Of a stretch of DNA of 64,000 bases, positions 16,563 through 25,625 are shown piece by piece. Source of the DNA: Candidatus Nitrosopumilus sp. (lineage in GTDB: Archaea; Thermoproteota; Nitrososphaeria; Nitrososphaerales; Nitrosopumilaceae); NCBI GenBank assembly GCA_029862085.1, contig JAOTXZ010000003.1, positions 1 through 64,000 on the forward strand, given 5' to 3'. The notes beneath the pieces are model-generated. The model saw nothing but the letters and a program-made list of their open reading frames with translations. It was not told the DNA's origin and did no database searches. Numbering within the stretch: the first letter of the stretch is position 1; every line of letters begins with the position of its first letter. The position numbers were made by a program, and so were the translations under genes.

Positions 16563-17957
16563 TTATTCATTGAAAACGTATCGTCGTTCGCCTCTAGATT
16601 CGGTGGTAGTATTGACATCTACAAGTATGAATTCATGTTTTGGTTTCAGCATAGATTCTTCTGGGCCAAGTTTGCTTTCATGAATTCTTTCGTATTCATT
16701 TAATGTTAATTTTCTTCTAGGACCAAGTTCTGCTTCTAAATTCATAGATTTAACGATCTCTTCATATTCTGGTTGAATTAAACCACTAAAAACCATTGCA
16801 CTGGCACCACTACCGTAAGAGCCAAAACCCACACGTTTTCCATCTAGGTTAATTCCCTTTTGATACTCGAATTCAAGGCTACTTCTAAAGCCTAAGTAAA
16901 GTGATGCAGTATACAAATTCCCAATCATCTTTGATGCAATTAGTGAACTGGCAAGTTTTGCCTCATACACTTCTTGGAATTCTGGAGTCTTGGTGAACAT
17001 TTTTGTGAATTCATGATCTTTTGCCATGTATTCTTGATCTCCTAAAACGGATTCAATGGTGCCTCGTGGATCTTTGGGTATGGGTTCTTCCATTCCAATT
17101 TCATGAATAATTTTTTTCCATCTAGGAAGTTGTCGCCACTCATGTCTCACTAAATATGCCAAGGCCTTTTTACCCATATTGCTATATGGCAAGTGCATGT
17201 TGATGTAATCCATATGATCTAAAATTGTCTCACCTGATTCTAATTTAATAAGCTCAGACGAAATTGATTTTTTCTTATAAATCTCTAATGCTTTTCTTAC
17301 TTGAATCATATAAAGAAGATTAGAATATTGGCCATGAACAATTGGAGTTTCTTTTCCAAATGGTCTGTAAAAATCATATTCATCTTTAATAGATGTTGCA
17401 GTAACCTTTGGGTCAAATGCTAAAAGTCTTGGTTGGTCATTTAATAGCATGGCAACTGCACCTGCCCCCTGAGTCATCTCACCACTACTCCCCATGTCGT
17501 ATTTTGCAATATCTGAAACAACCACCAAGGCTGCTTTTCCTTCAGCTTCTCCGGCTCTAATCCAATTTGTATTATCATAAAGGGCATACGAACCACTAAC
17601 ACAGGCAAATTTTGTTTCTACCCCTCCACAATGTTCAAAGGCTCCCTGTCCGTAAACTTGCTCAAGCATTCCTATAACATAAGAATTCATTGCTTTTGAT
17701 TCATCAAACGAAGATTCAGTTGAAACATAAAGTCTACCAATATCTTCAGGTGACAATTTATTATTCTGCATTATAGTCAGACATGCATTTGAAGCAAGAC
17801 AAGCTGGATCTTGATTCGTGTCAACAATTGCCATTTTTGAGACGCCCAAACCTTTTTGAAGCTTGGCAGGATCTAGACCACGAGCCTCTGCAAAATCAGC
17901 GGCATCCACGTATAGTCTTGGTATGTAAATGGAAATATCATCAATACCTGCTGCCAT
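16563..17957 (-). CDS. Hydroxymethylglutaryl-CoA synthase
   Basis: Condenses acetyl-CoA with acetoacetyl-CoA in the mevalonate route to archaeal isoprenoid lipids. The thiolase-fold N-terminus GIDDISIYIPRLYVD, the catalytic Glu in STESSFDESKAMNSY and the nucleophilic Cys in KFACVSGSYALYD (about residue 128) are clear, as is GSYGSGASAMVFSG. I chose ATG at 17957 because AAGGAGG lies about nine bases upstream; an in-frame ATG at 17981 would add eight residues and precede that site. At 464 residues it is longer than the roughly 345-residue methanogen-type HMGS and resembles bacterial/eukaryotic forms in size. Confidence 0.93.
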   Translation of the reverse strand: MAAGIDDISIYIPRLYVDAADFAEARGLDPAKLQKGLGVSKMAIVDTNQDPACLASNACLTIMQNNKLSPEDIGRLYVSTESSFDESKAMNSYVIGMLEQVYGQGAFEHCGGVETKFACVSGSYALYDNTNWIRAGEAEGKAALVVVSDIAKYDMGSSGEMTQGAGAVAMLLNDQPRLLAFDPKVTATSIKDEYDFYRPFGKETPIVHGQYSNLLYMIQVRKALEIYKKKSISSELIKLESGETILDHMDYINMHLPYSNMGKKALAYLVRHEWRQLPRWKKIIHEIGMEEPIPKDPRGTIESVLGDQEYMAKDHEFTKMFTKTPEFQEVYEAKLASSLIASKMIGNLYTASLYLGFRSSLEFEYQKGINLDGKRVGFGSYGSGASAMVFSGLIQPEYEEIVKSMNLEAELGPRRKLTLNEYERIHESKLGPEESMLKPKHEFILVDVNTTTESRGERRYVFNE

Positions 17958-18041
17958 AAGCTTGCCTCCTTGGGTTCTCATATAAGGATTAACTATGATT
18001 AAGTTAAGCTCCTGAAGCGATGAAATCTAGCGATTTATGCC

Positions 18042-18055
18042 TAAATATTTAAAAA
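18042..18055 (-). promoter_or_regulatory. TATA box of HMG-CoA synthase operon
   Basis: Minus-strand TTTTTAAATATTTA lies about 85-98 bases before the ATG. It would give a leader of roughly 60 bases, consistent with the strong Shine-Dalgarno sequence in front of this gene, unlike the leaderless genes nearby. Confidence 0.4.
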
Positions 18056-18143
18056 GGTGTATTGATCTTGACCGATCTTTTTTCCTACTTTCTAAATGTG
18101 GTCAATTTTGGTTTTAGAAAACAAAAAGATCCATTTATTGAAA

Positions 18144-18857
18144 TTACGAGATCTTTTTTAATTCCGATTCAAAAATTTTTTCGAAATTTTCTAGGGGCTG
18201 GGCTCCGATAATTTTGACAATGTTATTTTCTGGTCCTATAACAAAAAATGCTGGAGTTCCAGTTATTCCCAAATCTCGGGCATTTTTACTACTATCAGTA
18301 ATAATTTGAGAGTGCCTTGCCTCAATCATACAGTTAGACCACTCATCAATGTTTAATTCAATCTCCTGGGCAAATCTCAATAAATTATCAGAAGATGCCC
18401 ACCCGTTATTTTCTCCCGTCCAATTATTATAAAGAATGTCATGATACTCCCAAAACTTTCCTTGATCATGCGCACAATGAGTCCCATGAGCAGCATTTAT
18501 CGAATCCGGACCAATAATTGTAAAATCTTTGAAAATCATTTTGACTTTGCCAGTGTAAACATAATTTTCTAATAAATCATGTTCTGTATTGTGGAAATGC
18601 ACATTGCAGAAATGACATTGATAATCGCCAAATTCTATTAGGGTAATTGGAGCATTAACATCTCCTAGTATGGGAGATCCGTTTGCCAAAATGGTAGATG
18701 TCATTTCTTTTTGAGAGTTTGACTCTTTGATGTTTGGAATTGGTTGTAGCACTAGTTCTGTTTCATCATTTATGGCGCTGAATGCCATGAACGAAATTAT
18801 TATTGAAACTGATGCTACCGCTGCACCAATTATCAGAGAAGGCCCATGAAACAACAA
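18144..18857 (-). CDS. Membrane-anchored DsbA-like thioredoxin-fold protein
   Basis: Predicted extracytoplasmic disulfide oxidoreductase. An N-terminal hydrophobic segment (about residues 8-30) anchors it. The redox motif is C81-H-F-C84 in FGDYQCHFCNVHF, followed by the DsbA-type helical insertion (AAHGTHCAHDQGKFWEYHDI) and the cis-Pro loop GITGTPAFFVIG near residue 205. Two further cysteines (AHGTHCAHD and WSNCMIEA) may form a structural disulfide. TTG at 18857 is the start because it keeps the anchor. It probably works with the CcdA/TlpA-like pair at 9068-10917. Confidence 0.88.
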   Translation of the reverse strand: MLFHGPSLIIGAAVASVSIIISFMAFSAINDETELVLQPIPNIKESNSQKEMTSTILANGSPILGDVNAPITLIEFGDYQCHFCNVHFHNTEHDLLENYVYTGKVKMIFKDFTIIGPDSINAAHGTHCAHDQGKFWEYHDILYNNWTGENNGWASSDNLLRFAQEIELNIDEWSNCMIEARHSQIITDSSKNARDLGITGTPAFFVIGPENNIVKIIGAQPLENFEKIFESELKKIS

Positions 18858-19156
18858 TTAAAATTTTTACATGCCAATTTAGGTTTTTGGAATGAAATTT
18901 ATTTTTAAAAATAATTTTTAGATTTTATGAGGTATTTTCTATTTACTCGGTATATAAATAATTTAATTTTTTGAAAACATCCATCACAATTTTTCTTTTT
19001 AATTCATAAGCCTCCATTAATTTTTTAAATTTTAACGTAATTCTGTGGAATTTTTCAAATAATCTTAATTTTAAGAATTAAATGAATACTGTAGGATTTT
19101 TGTTCACTTTAATCATACAGGAGTATTTATGCAAATTATGACGAAAAATTGTTGTA

Positions 19157-20113
19157 TTGACCACCAAACCACCAGTTTTGATTGTAGAGGATAGCCCAGC
19201 CGTTACCTTGCTGCTAAAAAGCTTTTTAGAGAAGTTAGAATATCGAGATATCTATAGTACTGATAACGGCTATACGGCAATTAAGGAATTTAAAAAATTA
19301 GTAAAGACAAATACTCCTCCAATAGTTCTTTTAGACTATCAGCTTCCGGATATGGATTGTAGATCCGTTCTAACTCAAATACTTGATGTTGACCCAAGTG
19401 CACGTGTAATTTTAGAAACTGCCACAGAAAAAGATGACGAGGGCGTAAAAGAACTAATCAGACTTGGAATTTATCAATACTTGGAAAAACCTATAAGATT
19501 TGAGAGTCTTAAAGATGCTTTTGGAACCATAGAAAAAGAAGATTTCTTTTTCCAAAAAGAATCCGAACAACTACAAATGTTGGAAAATGCAGAAGAAGAA
19601 GTTAAAACAAAAGTTATAGATAGGGTTGATTTTATTTTAAATTCTTCTAAACAAGTTAGTCTTAATTTAATCGAACAAATGATAGGATTCTCTGATGAAA
19701 CCATTAGATTACATCTAAACGATTTAGAACGAGAAGGAAAGATTGTAAACTTGGGCGAGAAAAAAGAAATTGCATGTAACAAATGTAATTCTGTAAAAAC
19801 AACTCAAATTTTTTCGTGTCCTTCTTGTAACAGCTCACATTTTAGATTGGGAAAATTAATTGAGCACTACAATTGTGGAAATGTTTCTGAAGAAAGAACA
19901 TATGAGAACGACCAATGCCCTAGTTGTAATAAAGAGATTTTGGCTTTAGGAGTAGATTACAGGGTATTACCAAATCACTACATTTGCAATAATTGCAGTG
20001 ATGCATTTTCGGAACTATCATCAGAATATTTATGCTTAAAATGCGAAAACAAATTCGATCTTGAAGACGTAAACTGGCAAAGCAGTTGCAACTACAAGCT
20101 TGCTGTAGTATAA
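19157..20113 (+). CDS. Response-regulator receiver protein with winged-helix-like and zinc-ribbon regions
   Basis: Two-component type regulator of 318 residues. Residues 6-125 form a receiver domain: acidic pair E11-D12, phospho-acceptor D60 (VLLDYQLPD) and K111 (YLEKPIR). Residues about 150-195 look like a winged helix (VDFILNSSKQVSLNLIEQMI, then ETIRLHLNDLEREGKIV). The C-terminus has four CxxC pairs (CNKC, CPSC, CPSC, CNNC, with CLKC near the end), forming two or more zinc ribbons. TTG is the start. The next gene, a polysaccharide synthase-like GT2, follows 20 bases later, which suggests that it regulates surface-polymer formation. No histidine kinase is present in the window. Confidence 0.82.
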   Translation: MTTKPPVLIVEDSPAVTLLLKSFLEKLEYRDIYSTDNGYTAIKEFKKLVKTNTPPIVLLDYQLPDMDCRSVLTQILDVDPSARVILETATEKDDEGVKELIRLGIYQYLEKPIRFESLKDAFGTIEKEDFFFQKESEQLQMLENAEEEVKTKVIDRVDFILNSSKQVSLNLIEQMIGFSDETIRLHLNDLEREGKIVNLGEKKEIACNKCNSVKTTQIFSCPSCNSSHFRLGKLIEHYNCGNVSEERTYENDQCPSCNKEILALGVDYRVLPNHYICNNCSDAFSELSSEYLCLKCENKFDLEDVNWQSSCNYKLAVV

Positions 20114-20133
20114 TTATGGGATAAACAGCGGTC

Positions 20134-21714
20134 ATGTTTAATCCAAAACGAAAACAAAAAATCGAATCAAAATCCGTTGCCTTTTCAAAGGATCCCACCT
20201 CATCATTTGATCCTGAATATGTTGAAAAAATGAAAAGAATAAAACTTCAAAGTTTTAAAAAACAAAAGAAAGTTCGACATGACCCTGTACAAATCATGCT
20301 CACAGCAGCAATATTCATTTTTCTGGCTGCAACTATTTACTTCATTTTAGGGCCTATTAGTGTGGTTGCCATGGGAATGGGTGGGGGATTGGCCATTTAT
20401 CATATGTTTAGTTCTCATGAAAAAATATTTTTAAAAAATAATAAAGATAGGAGAGGTCCCTCACTTTTTTTGATTGTTTTAATTGTTTCCCCATTTGTTA
20501 TGGGGGGATTAGTTGCCTATGAGGGAACTACTTTGATGGAAGCTCCTACAAGAGTCATTTTACTCTCTGCCATGACCATTTCTTTTTGGACTACAATGTT
20601 ATTTGTTCCAATGTCTGTTTTAAGTAAACATCGTGAAACGCTCCAACCTGATTTAAAAAATTATCCAAAGGTTTCGATAATTATTCCAGCATTTAATGAA
20701 GAAATAGTAATTAAAAAAACATTAGAATCAATGGTTGAAACCCAATATCCAAGAAAGGAAATTATTTTTGTCGATGACGGGAGTACAGATGGAACTTTAG
20801 AAATTGCAAATCAATTTAAAAATCAAATCAATGTTTTACATAAAGAAAACGGAGGAAAAGCTTCTGCTTTAAACTATGGTCTTGTATATGCAAAAGGAGA
20901 GATCATAGTAGTTGTTGATGCCGATACCATTATTGGTAGAAATTCTATTAAAGAAATAGTAAAAGGATTTGACGTAAATGAACATGTCGCAGCTGTAGCG
21001 GGAAACATTAAGGTAAGAAATAGAGTAAATTGGATTACAAAATGTCAAGCTCTTGAATATCTTACAGGAATTCAAGTTATTCGACGAGCATTTGATACAT
21101 TTGGTTCAATTACAGTGGTTCCTGGAGCATTAGGAGCATTCAAAAAAGAATGCGTGTCTGGAACTGGATCATATGGAAAAGAAACAATTGTAGAAGATTT
21201 TGATCAAACAATAAAACTACTCAAAGCTGGTTTAATCACACAAGGAAGTGTAAAAGCTGTTGCCTACACTGAAGCACCTTCGACTTTGAACGATTTTACA
21301 AAACAAAGAAAACGATGGTACCGAGGAAATATTCAAGTTTTAAAGAGACATTCTGATGCCTTAACCAACCCCCGATTTGGATATTTGCAAAAACTAGCCT
21401 TACCTTATCTGTTTTTGGGAATGATAATTACTCCAATTATAGGGTTTACCGCCCTCGCAAATGTCATTCTTGGAATACTAGCAGGCGATGGCTGGTGGGT
21501 TTTAGAGGCAGCTGGGATTTTTACAGTTGTTCATTTTCTTATGTGTGCACTGGCTATACGAATTGATAATGAGGATCCCAAGTTATTACTCTATTCTGGA
21601 TTTTTGTTATTTGGGTTTAAACAAATTGTTGACTTTTTGTTACTAAAAGCAATATTTGAACAATTAACAGGGAAGAAAGCTACATGGACTAGTGCTCGGA
21701 GAATAGGTGATTAA
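20134..21714 (+). CDS. Processive GT2 glycosyltransferase (hyaluronan/chitin/cellulose synthase-like)
   Basis: Membrane polysaccharide synthase-like enzyme of 526 residues. Two to four helices precede the catalytic domain (about residues 53-160). The GT-A core has VSIIIPAFNEEIVIKKTL (~179), FVDDGSTDGT, the VVVDADT metal-binding motif (~265), the acceptor motif VEDFDQT (~352) and QRKRW (~390), followed by three C-terminal helices. D, DxD, (T/E)D and QxxRW together mark processive synthases that extrude their polymer. It sits between a response regulator and a NodB-like secreted protein, so it is probably the polymerase of the locus. The sugar donor cannot be read from sequence. Confidence 0.88.
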   Translation: MFNPKRKQKIESKSVAFSKDPTSSFDPEYVEKMKRIKLQSFKKQKKVRHDPVQIMLTAAIFIFLAATIYFILGPISVVAMGMGGGLAIYHMFSSHEKIFLKNNKDRRGPSLFLIVLIVSPFVMGGLVAYEGTTLMEAPTRVILLSAMTISFWTTMLFVPMSVLSKHRETLQPDLKNYPKVSIIIPAFNEEIVIKKTLESMVETQYPRKEIIFVDDGSTDGTLEIANQFKNQINVLHKENGGKASALNYGLVYAKGEIIVVVDADTIIGRNSIKEIVKGFDVNEHVAAVAGNIKVRNRVNWITKCQALEYLTGIQVIRRAFDTFGSITVVPGALGAFKKECVSGTGSYGKETIVEDFDQTIKLLKAGLITQGSVKAVAYTEAPSTLNDFTKQRKRWYRGNIQVLKRHSDALTNPRFGYLQKLALPYLFLGMIITPIIGFTALANVILGILAGDGWWVLEAAGIFTVVHFLMCALAIRIDNEDPKLLLYSGFLLFGFKQIVDFLLLKAIFEQLTGKKATWTSARRIGD

Positions 21715-21715
21715 T

Positions 21716-23776
21716 ATGATTAAATTTAATATTTACAATATTTTTGCCTTTGCAATATTTTTTATATTAATCACTCCAATTGTTTCGGCATACTCTGAAG
21801 AATCTGAAACATTACAAATTGAAATAAAATATACAAATGGTGATAGAATAGATACGTATCAAACAACTTACGTCATTTATCAAGATTCTGAAAAAACTCC
21901 GTACTTGGAAAAAAATTTAGAAAGTAATCCTGAAACTATTACCCTTCCAAAGGATCACAAATACAAAGTTGAAGTTTTTGTTAACGGAATGTTTTCTGAA
22001 ATAGAATCTGTAAATTTAAAAAATGAGCCAGTAAAATTAGATATCAACATCCCATTACCAGGGGGTTTAAAATTTAATGTCTTTTTTGAAGATGGGGAAA
22101 AACCAGTTGAGAATGCAATTGTTGTAATAAAATCACAAGATGGGGAACAACAACGAATTGGAAACACTAATGAAAATGGAGACACCATGAGATATTGGCT
22201 TCAATCTACTAATCTTCAAAATAATTATTATACCGTTGAGATTTATTATGACGAATTTTTACTTGCTAACGTTTCAAATATTAAAATACAGCCAGGTATA
22301 TCACAAGACCAAAAAATCATGGTTCCCATACCTGCTGTAGTCGAGGAACTAATAACCTTCAGGTTGTATGATGTCGAATTAAATCAAATTTTAAAAAAAC
22401 ATGGAGATTTCTCAGTTGTACTTGTTGGAAAAAATAATGCTACTTTTGAAAGCACAATGACGGGAAGCAAAGGCGATATTTATTTTTCCAGTATTTCTTC
22501 TGATGTTTACACGGTTTCAGTTTTAAAAGATGGAGTAAAGGATGAATTTTGGCCGGATACAAGAATAGGAATTGTAGGTAATCAAAATAGTTTTGATTTG
22601 ATTCAAATAAATCCAGTAAAACCCGAATCCGAGCCAATATCCGAGCCAATATCCGAGCCAATATCCGAGCCAATATCCGAGCCAATATCCGAGCCAATAT
22701 CGGAGCCAATAATTTACCAACCATCCGTTAAAAATTACCAATTATCTTGCAATTGTATTTCATTTCGTTTAGATGGTGTTCAAGATTTTTGGTTAAACGA
22801 TGTACAATTTGACCTGATTAGCGAGTTTACAAAAAACAATACCCCGCTCACTATAGGCGTTATTATCGATTCCTTTGGAGAGGATCCATATCTTTTGGAC
22901 ATAATATCAAAAAATATTCGAGATGATAAAATAGAAATTGCAAATCATGGACTTGATCCTACACCATTTACCATTTTTGATGAACAAAAACAAAATGACA
23001 TGTTAAAAGAATCTACAAATAAAATCCATGAAAAACTAAATGTATCTACAAATATTTTCATTCCTCCAGAAAATAGATTTAATGACGATACCAAAAAAGT
23101 ACTTATTAAAAATGGATATGAAATTCTTAGCGCAAGTATGCTTAATGATTCTCCACCTTTTAATTTGAAGGATGAGTTGCTTTACAGATTCCCGGCAATG
23201 GCTACTACGGGAGAATACATTCCCTCACAAAATCGAATTTTAGGCATTTCTGCTGATAAAACCTTTTCTGATGTTTTAGAAGCAATTGAAACACATGGTT
23301 TTGCTGTTATCACGATCCACCCCCAGGCATTTTCAGTTTATGAGGACGGTGAATATTCTAACAAAATTAATTTAGAACAAATTAAAGAATTAGAAACTCT
23401 AATTGACAAAATAAAAAATAAGGAGATACAAATTGTTCCAATGGGATCAATTAACCAAAAAATCACTATGGTAGTTTCTAAAAATTCACAAAATCATACC
23501 GATCAATATTCTATTCCTTTGTGGATAAAAAATAATGCAGGTTGGTGGAGAGATGGACATATTGACGACAATTCATTTGTTCAAGGAATTCAATTTTTGA
23601 TTAAAGAGGGAATATTACAAATTCCTCCAACAACCCAAGGATCAGGAGGCTCAGAAATACCAGAATGGTTAAAAGATAATGCAGGATGGTGGGCTGAAGG
23701 AAAAATTTCTGATAATGATTTTATTTATGGGGTAAATTTTTTGGTTAACCATGGTATAATCATTATAGATTTATGA
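21716..23776 (+). CDS. Secreted NodB-like polysaccharide deacetylase-family protein with Trp-rich C-terminal modules
   Basis: Secreted protein of 686 residues. Signal peptide at residues 1-25 (ending VSAYSEE). Residues 30-310 form repeated Ig/CNA-B-like beta domains. A seven-fold SEPI linker follows, then a NodB-like domain (about 340-590) with FRLDGVQDFW in place of the TFDD motif, IANHGLD for the His motif, PPENRFNDD for the RPP motif and VITIHPQ. The metal site is altered from classical deacetylases, so activity is uncertain. Two Trp-rich modules (WIKNNAGWW and WLKDNAGWW) end the protein. ATG at 21716 is preceded by AGGTGAT and follows the synthase stop by one base. Confidence 0.8.
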   Translation: MIKFNIYNIFAFAIFFILITPIVSAYSEESETLQIEIKYTNGDRIDTYQTTYVIYQDSEKTPYLEKNLESNPETITLPKDHKYKVEVFVNGMFSEIESVNLKNEPVKLDINIPLPGGLKFNVFFEDGEKPVENAIVVIKSQDGEQQRIGNTNENGDTMRYWLQSTNLQNNYYTVEIYYDEFLLANVSNIKIQPGISQDQKIMVPIPAVVEELITFRLYDVELNQILKKHGDFSVVLVGKNNATFESTMTGSKGDIYFSSISSDVYTVSVLKDGVKDEFWPDTRIGIVGNQNSFDLIQINPVKPESEPISEPISEPISEPISEPISEPISEPIIYQPSVKNYQLSCNCISFRLDGVQDFWLNDVQFDLISEFTKNNTPLTIGVIIDSFGEDPYLLDIISKNIRDDKIEIANHGLDPTPFTIFDEQKQNDMLKESTNKIHEKLNVSTNIFIPPENRFNDDTKKVLIKNGYEILSASMLNDSPPFNLKDELLYRFPAMATTGEYIPSQNRILGISADKTFSDVLEAIETHGFAVITIHPQAFSVYEDGEYSNKINLEQIKELETLIDKIKNKEIQIVPMGSINQKITMVVSKNSQNHTDQYSIPLWIKNNAGWWRDGHIDDNSFVQGIQFLIKEGILQIPPTTQGSGGSEIPEWLKDNAGWWAEGKISDNDFIYGVNFLVNHGIIIIDL
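21875..21977 (+). repeat. 103-base exact repeat shared with 26652-26754
   Basis: Bases 21875-21977 are identical to 26652-26754. Both copies are in the same orientation and encode the same stretch of the beta-domain in the two NodB-like paralogues, whose surrounding sequence has diverged. This is the mark of recent duplication or gene conversion. Confidence 0.85.
22628..22711 (+). repeat. 12-base tandem repeat, 7 units (SEPI linker)
   Basis: Seven units of TCCGAGCCAATA, the last with one change (TCG). The unit is in frame and encodes Ser-Glu-Pro-Ile, a linker between the beta domains and the NodB-like domain. Near-identity of the codons suggests recent slippage-driven expansion and probable length variation between strains. 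Confidence 0.9.
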
Positions 23777-23897
23777 CTCTAATTAAAGCCAATTCTCAAA
23801 TTCATTTTTTTCAGAATATTACAAATTTGTATAATAATGGTAAACATTACATCCTCCATTGCTAGGATTAAAACCTCAATTTGAATTTAAAAAAAAA

Positions 23898-25268
23898 TTA
23901 ATCTAATTTGATAATTCCTTTTTCAATTAAAAATTGAATTGCTGAGATTACTTCATCTTCTTCGATCAAGTCTTCGGCATACCATCCCATTAGATTTTTT
24001 ACCCAATCAGGAATTTTTTTATTTGGCTCTGGTTTTGGATCAGGGATTAATTCAGGTTCCAAGCAAACCTCCGTAGACAAGAGGTCTACTTGAGAATATC
24101 TAGCTTGAACCATAAAGCATTTTCCATAATCGACTAATTGAGGACTAGACTCAGTACGAAATTGATTATTAGTATCTATTCCATCAATAAAAATATCATA
24201 ACTTACTGCAACCGGTTTTTCTTGAATCCAGATAATTAAAATTCCATTTGAAGTTCTTTTAACTTCCATAATCTCTGGATTTTTTCTTTCAGGTATTGGT
24301 TGGTTAGGAAACACTTCGTTTATCGCATTGAGAAGAGATGTTTGATCATGAGTGTCATGAGCTAGGCTCCAAATCATTATGCCACCATAATCATTATGTA
24401 AAATATGTCTACTTTTTTGTTGTACCAAATCGATTCCATTGAAAAAATAACCATTACAGTATTCATCTGATGGAGATGGTGCACATTGTGAAACAATTTC
24501 TTCATAAGATATTTCACCGCCACCATTACTAATTCGCCCATAAAATGGTATGCCTAAATTGAGTTTTTCTTTTGGAATTCCAGCATTTTCATATCCATGA
24601 AGAGTTGAAATTGAATCCTCAAAACTAGAATGATTGATATGTTTATCATTCATGTTAAATGCCATGATATTTACCCAATCTACATAATCTGCTGCGGTGG
24701 ATTTTAACTCCACCACATTTCCAATTACGGAGACAGTAACTATCTTTCCCATAGGATGCAGGACCTTTGATAAATCAGACAACAAAATATCTTGATTGTC
24801 AATCTTTTCTTGATTAATTTCAGTTTCCCAATCAAGATCCACTCCGTCCAAATTGTTTCTGGCAATAAAACTCTCGATTTTATTTACAAAATTTTCCCTT
24901 AATGCAGGGTTTTTTGCGATCTCAGGAAATGCATCTGAGGCTCCCCATCCTCCAACCGCTATTAAGACATTTACCCCCTGAGCATGAGCTCGGTTTCTAA
25001 TAGTTTTAAGGTCGTTAAAATCCACATCGCTTGTATCAAGGCTACCGTCTAAATTTGGTTTGATATGAAAATAAATAATATCTGTTATTTTCGAATAATC
25101 AATCAAGTCGACTTTTTCTGATTCCCAGTCTGGAAAATTACCTACTATTCTTTTGTTAGTCTCAGCATAAGTTGTTTGAATATCAATCGGTGTAAAATGA
25201 AACCCTGATAATATTGCCAAAATTAAAATTCCAAATATTAATGATATTGATTTTTTTACGTTTTTCAT
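23898..25268 (-). CDS. Secreted GH18 chitinase-like glycoside hydrolase
   Basis: Secreted protein of 456 residues: signal peptide about residues 1-35, then a GH18 TIM barrel to about 320 with the catalytic motif DGVDLDWE (DxxDxDxE complete, acid at about residue 147), GVNVLIAVGGWG for strand 3, and VNIMAFNM and GIMIWSLAHD later in the barrel. A fibronectin-III-like domain follows (~325-410), then a Pro-rich linker and one Trp-rich module (WVKNLMGWY). The intact catalytic Glu indicates activity on beta-1,4-GlcNAc polymers or a related glycan. It is divergent from the large NodB-like gene. AGAGGATT precedes the ATG. Confidence 0.88.
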   Translation of the reverse strand: MKNVKKSISLIFGILILAILSGFHFTPIDIQTTYAETNKRIVGNFPDWESEKVDLIDYSKITDIIYFHIKPNLDGSLDTSDVDFNDLKTIRNRAHAQGVNVLIAVGGWGASDAFPEIAKNPALRENFVNKIESFIARNNLDGVDLDWETEINQEKIDNQDILLSDLSKVLHPMGKIVTVSVIGNVVELKSTAADYVDWVNIMAFNMNDKHINHSSFEDSISTLHGYENAGIPKEKLNLGIPFYGRISNGGGEISYEEIVSQCAPSPSDEYCNGYFFNGIDLVQQKSRHILHNDYGGIMIWSLAHDTHDQTSLLNAINEVFPNQPIPERKNPEIMEVKRTSNGILIIWIQEKPVAVSYDIFIDGIDTNNQFRTESSPQLVDYGKCFMVQARYSQVDLLSTEVCLEPELIPDPKPEPNKKIPDWVKNLMGWYAEDLIEEDEVISAIQFLIEKGIIKLD

Positions 25269-25625
25269 TAAATCCTCTCTACCGCAAATAATTCCAAAGA
25301 GAATTACTATTTAATTTATTCATGCGTAACATCATTTTTATTAAGAAAAAAATCTTTTCTTTACTAGTTGTGTAGAATTGACGATTTCCATTAATTTTCT
25401 CTATATAATCTAAAAATATTAAAATGTATAATATTTTTTTGTAATAAAAAAAAAATACAAATTAATTTTTTTTTTAAAGTTATCAGTAATCTTTGTTAGC
25501 GAATAAATAAAAATGGGTAATTACATTTTAAATCATGGGCAGAGGGTTAACTATTTTTGAAATCCAATTTTTGGTAAAACAATGTTTACTATTTCCAAAA
25601 CCAAACAAGGAGGGTGATAATTATT
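25269..25625. promoter_or_regulatory. AT-rich divergent intergenic region
   Basis: This 357-base region separates the GH18 gene (minus) and the giant NodB-like gene (plus). No gene or RNA was recognised. AAATTAAATA (minus, about 25306-25318) is a plausible TATA box for the GH18 gene. A long poly-A/T tract lies in the middle, and AAGGAGG at about 25608-25613 is the ribosome binding site of the plus-strand gene. Confidence 0.4.

Noticed and set aside
17981-17990. TATA-like ATATAAGG close to the HMG-CoA synthase start
   Set aside because: It would give a leaderless transcript, which conflicts with the strong Shine-Dalgarno sequence between it and the ATG; the box at 18042-18055 fits better.
18080-18130. 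About 21-codon frame with ATG on the plus strand
   Set aside because: Short, without start signal, in an AT-rich gap where such frames occur by chance.
22628-22711. CRISPR-like array
   Set aside because: The unit is 12 bases, contiguous, without spacers, in frame, and encodes a linker. No cas genes are nearby.
22440-22741. Two open frames on the minus strand across the SEPI repeat (rich in ARILARI or YWLGYWLG)
   Set aside because: They are mirror images of the 12-base tandem repeat in the coding strand of the NodB-like protein. The periodic codon pattern keeps all frames open; there is no start signal or family.
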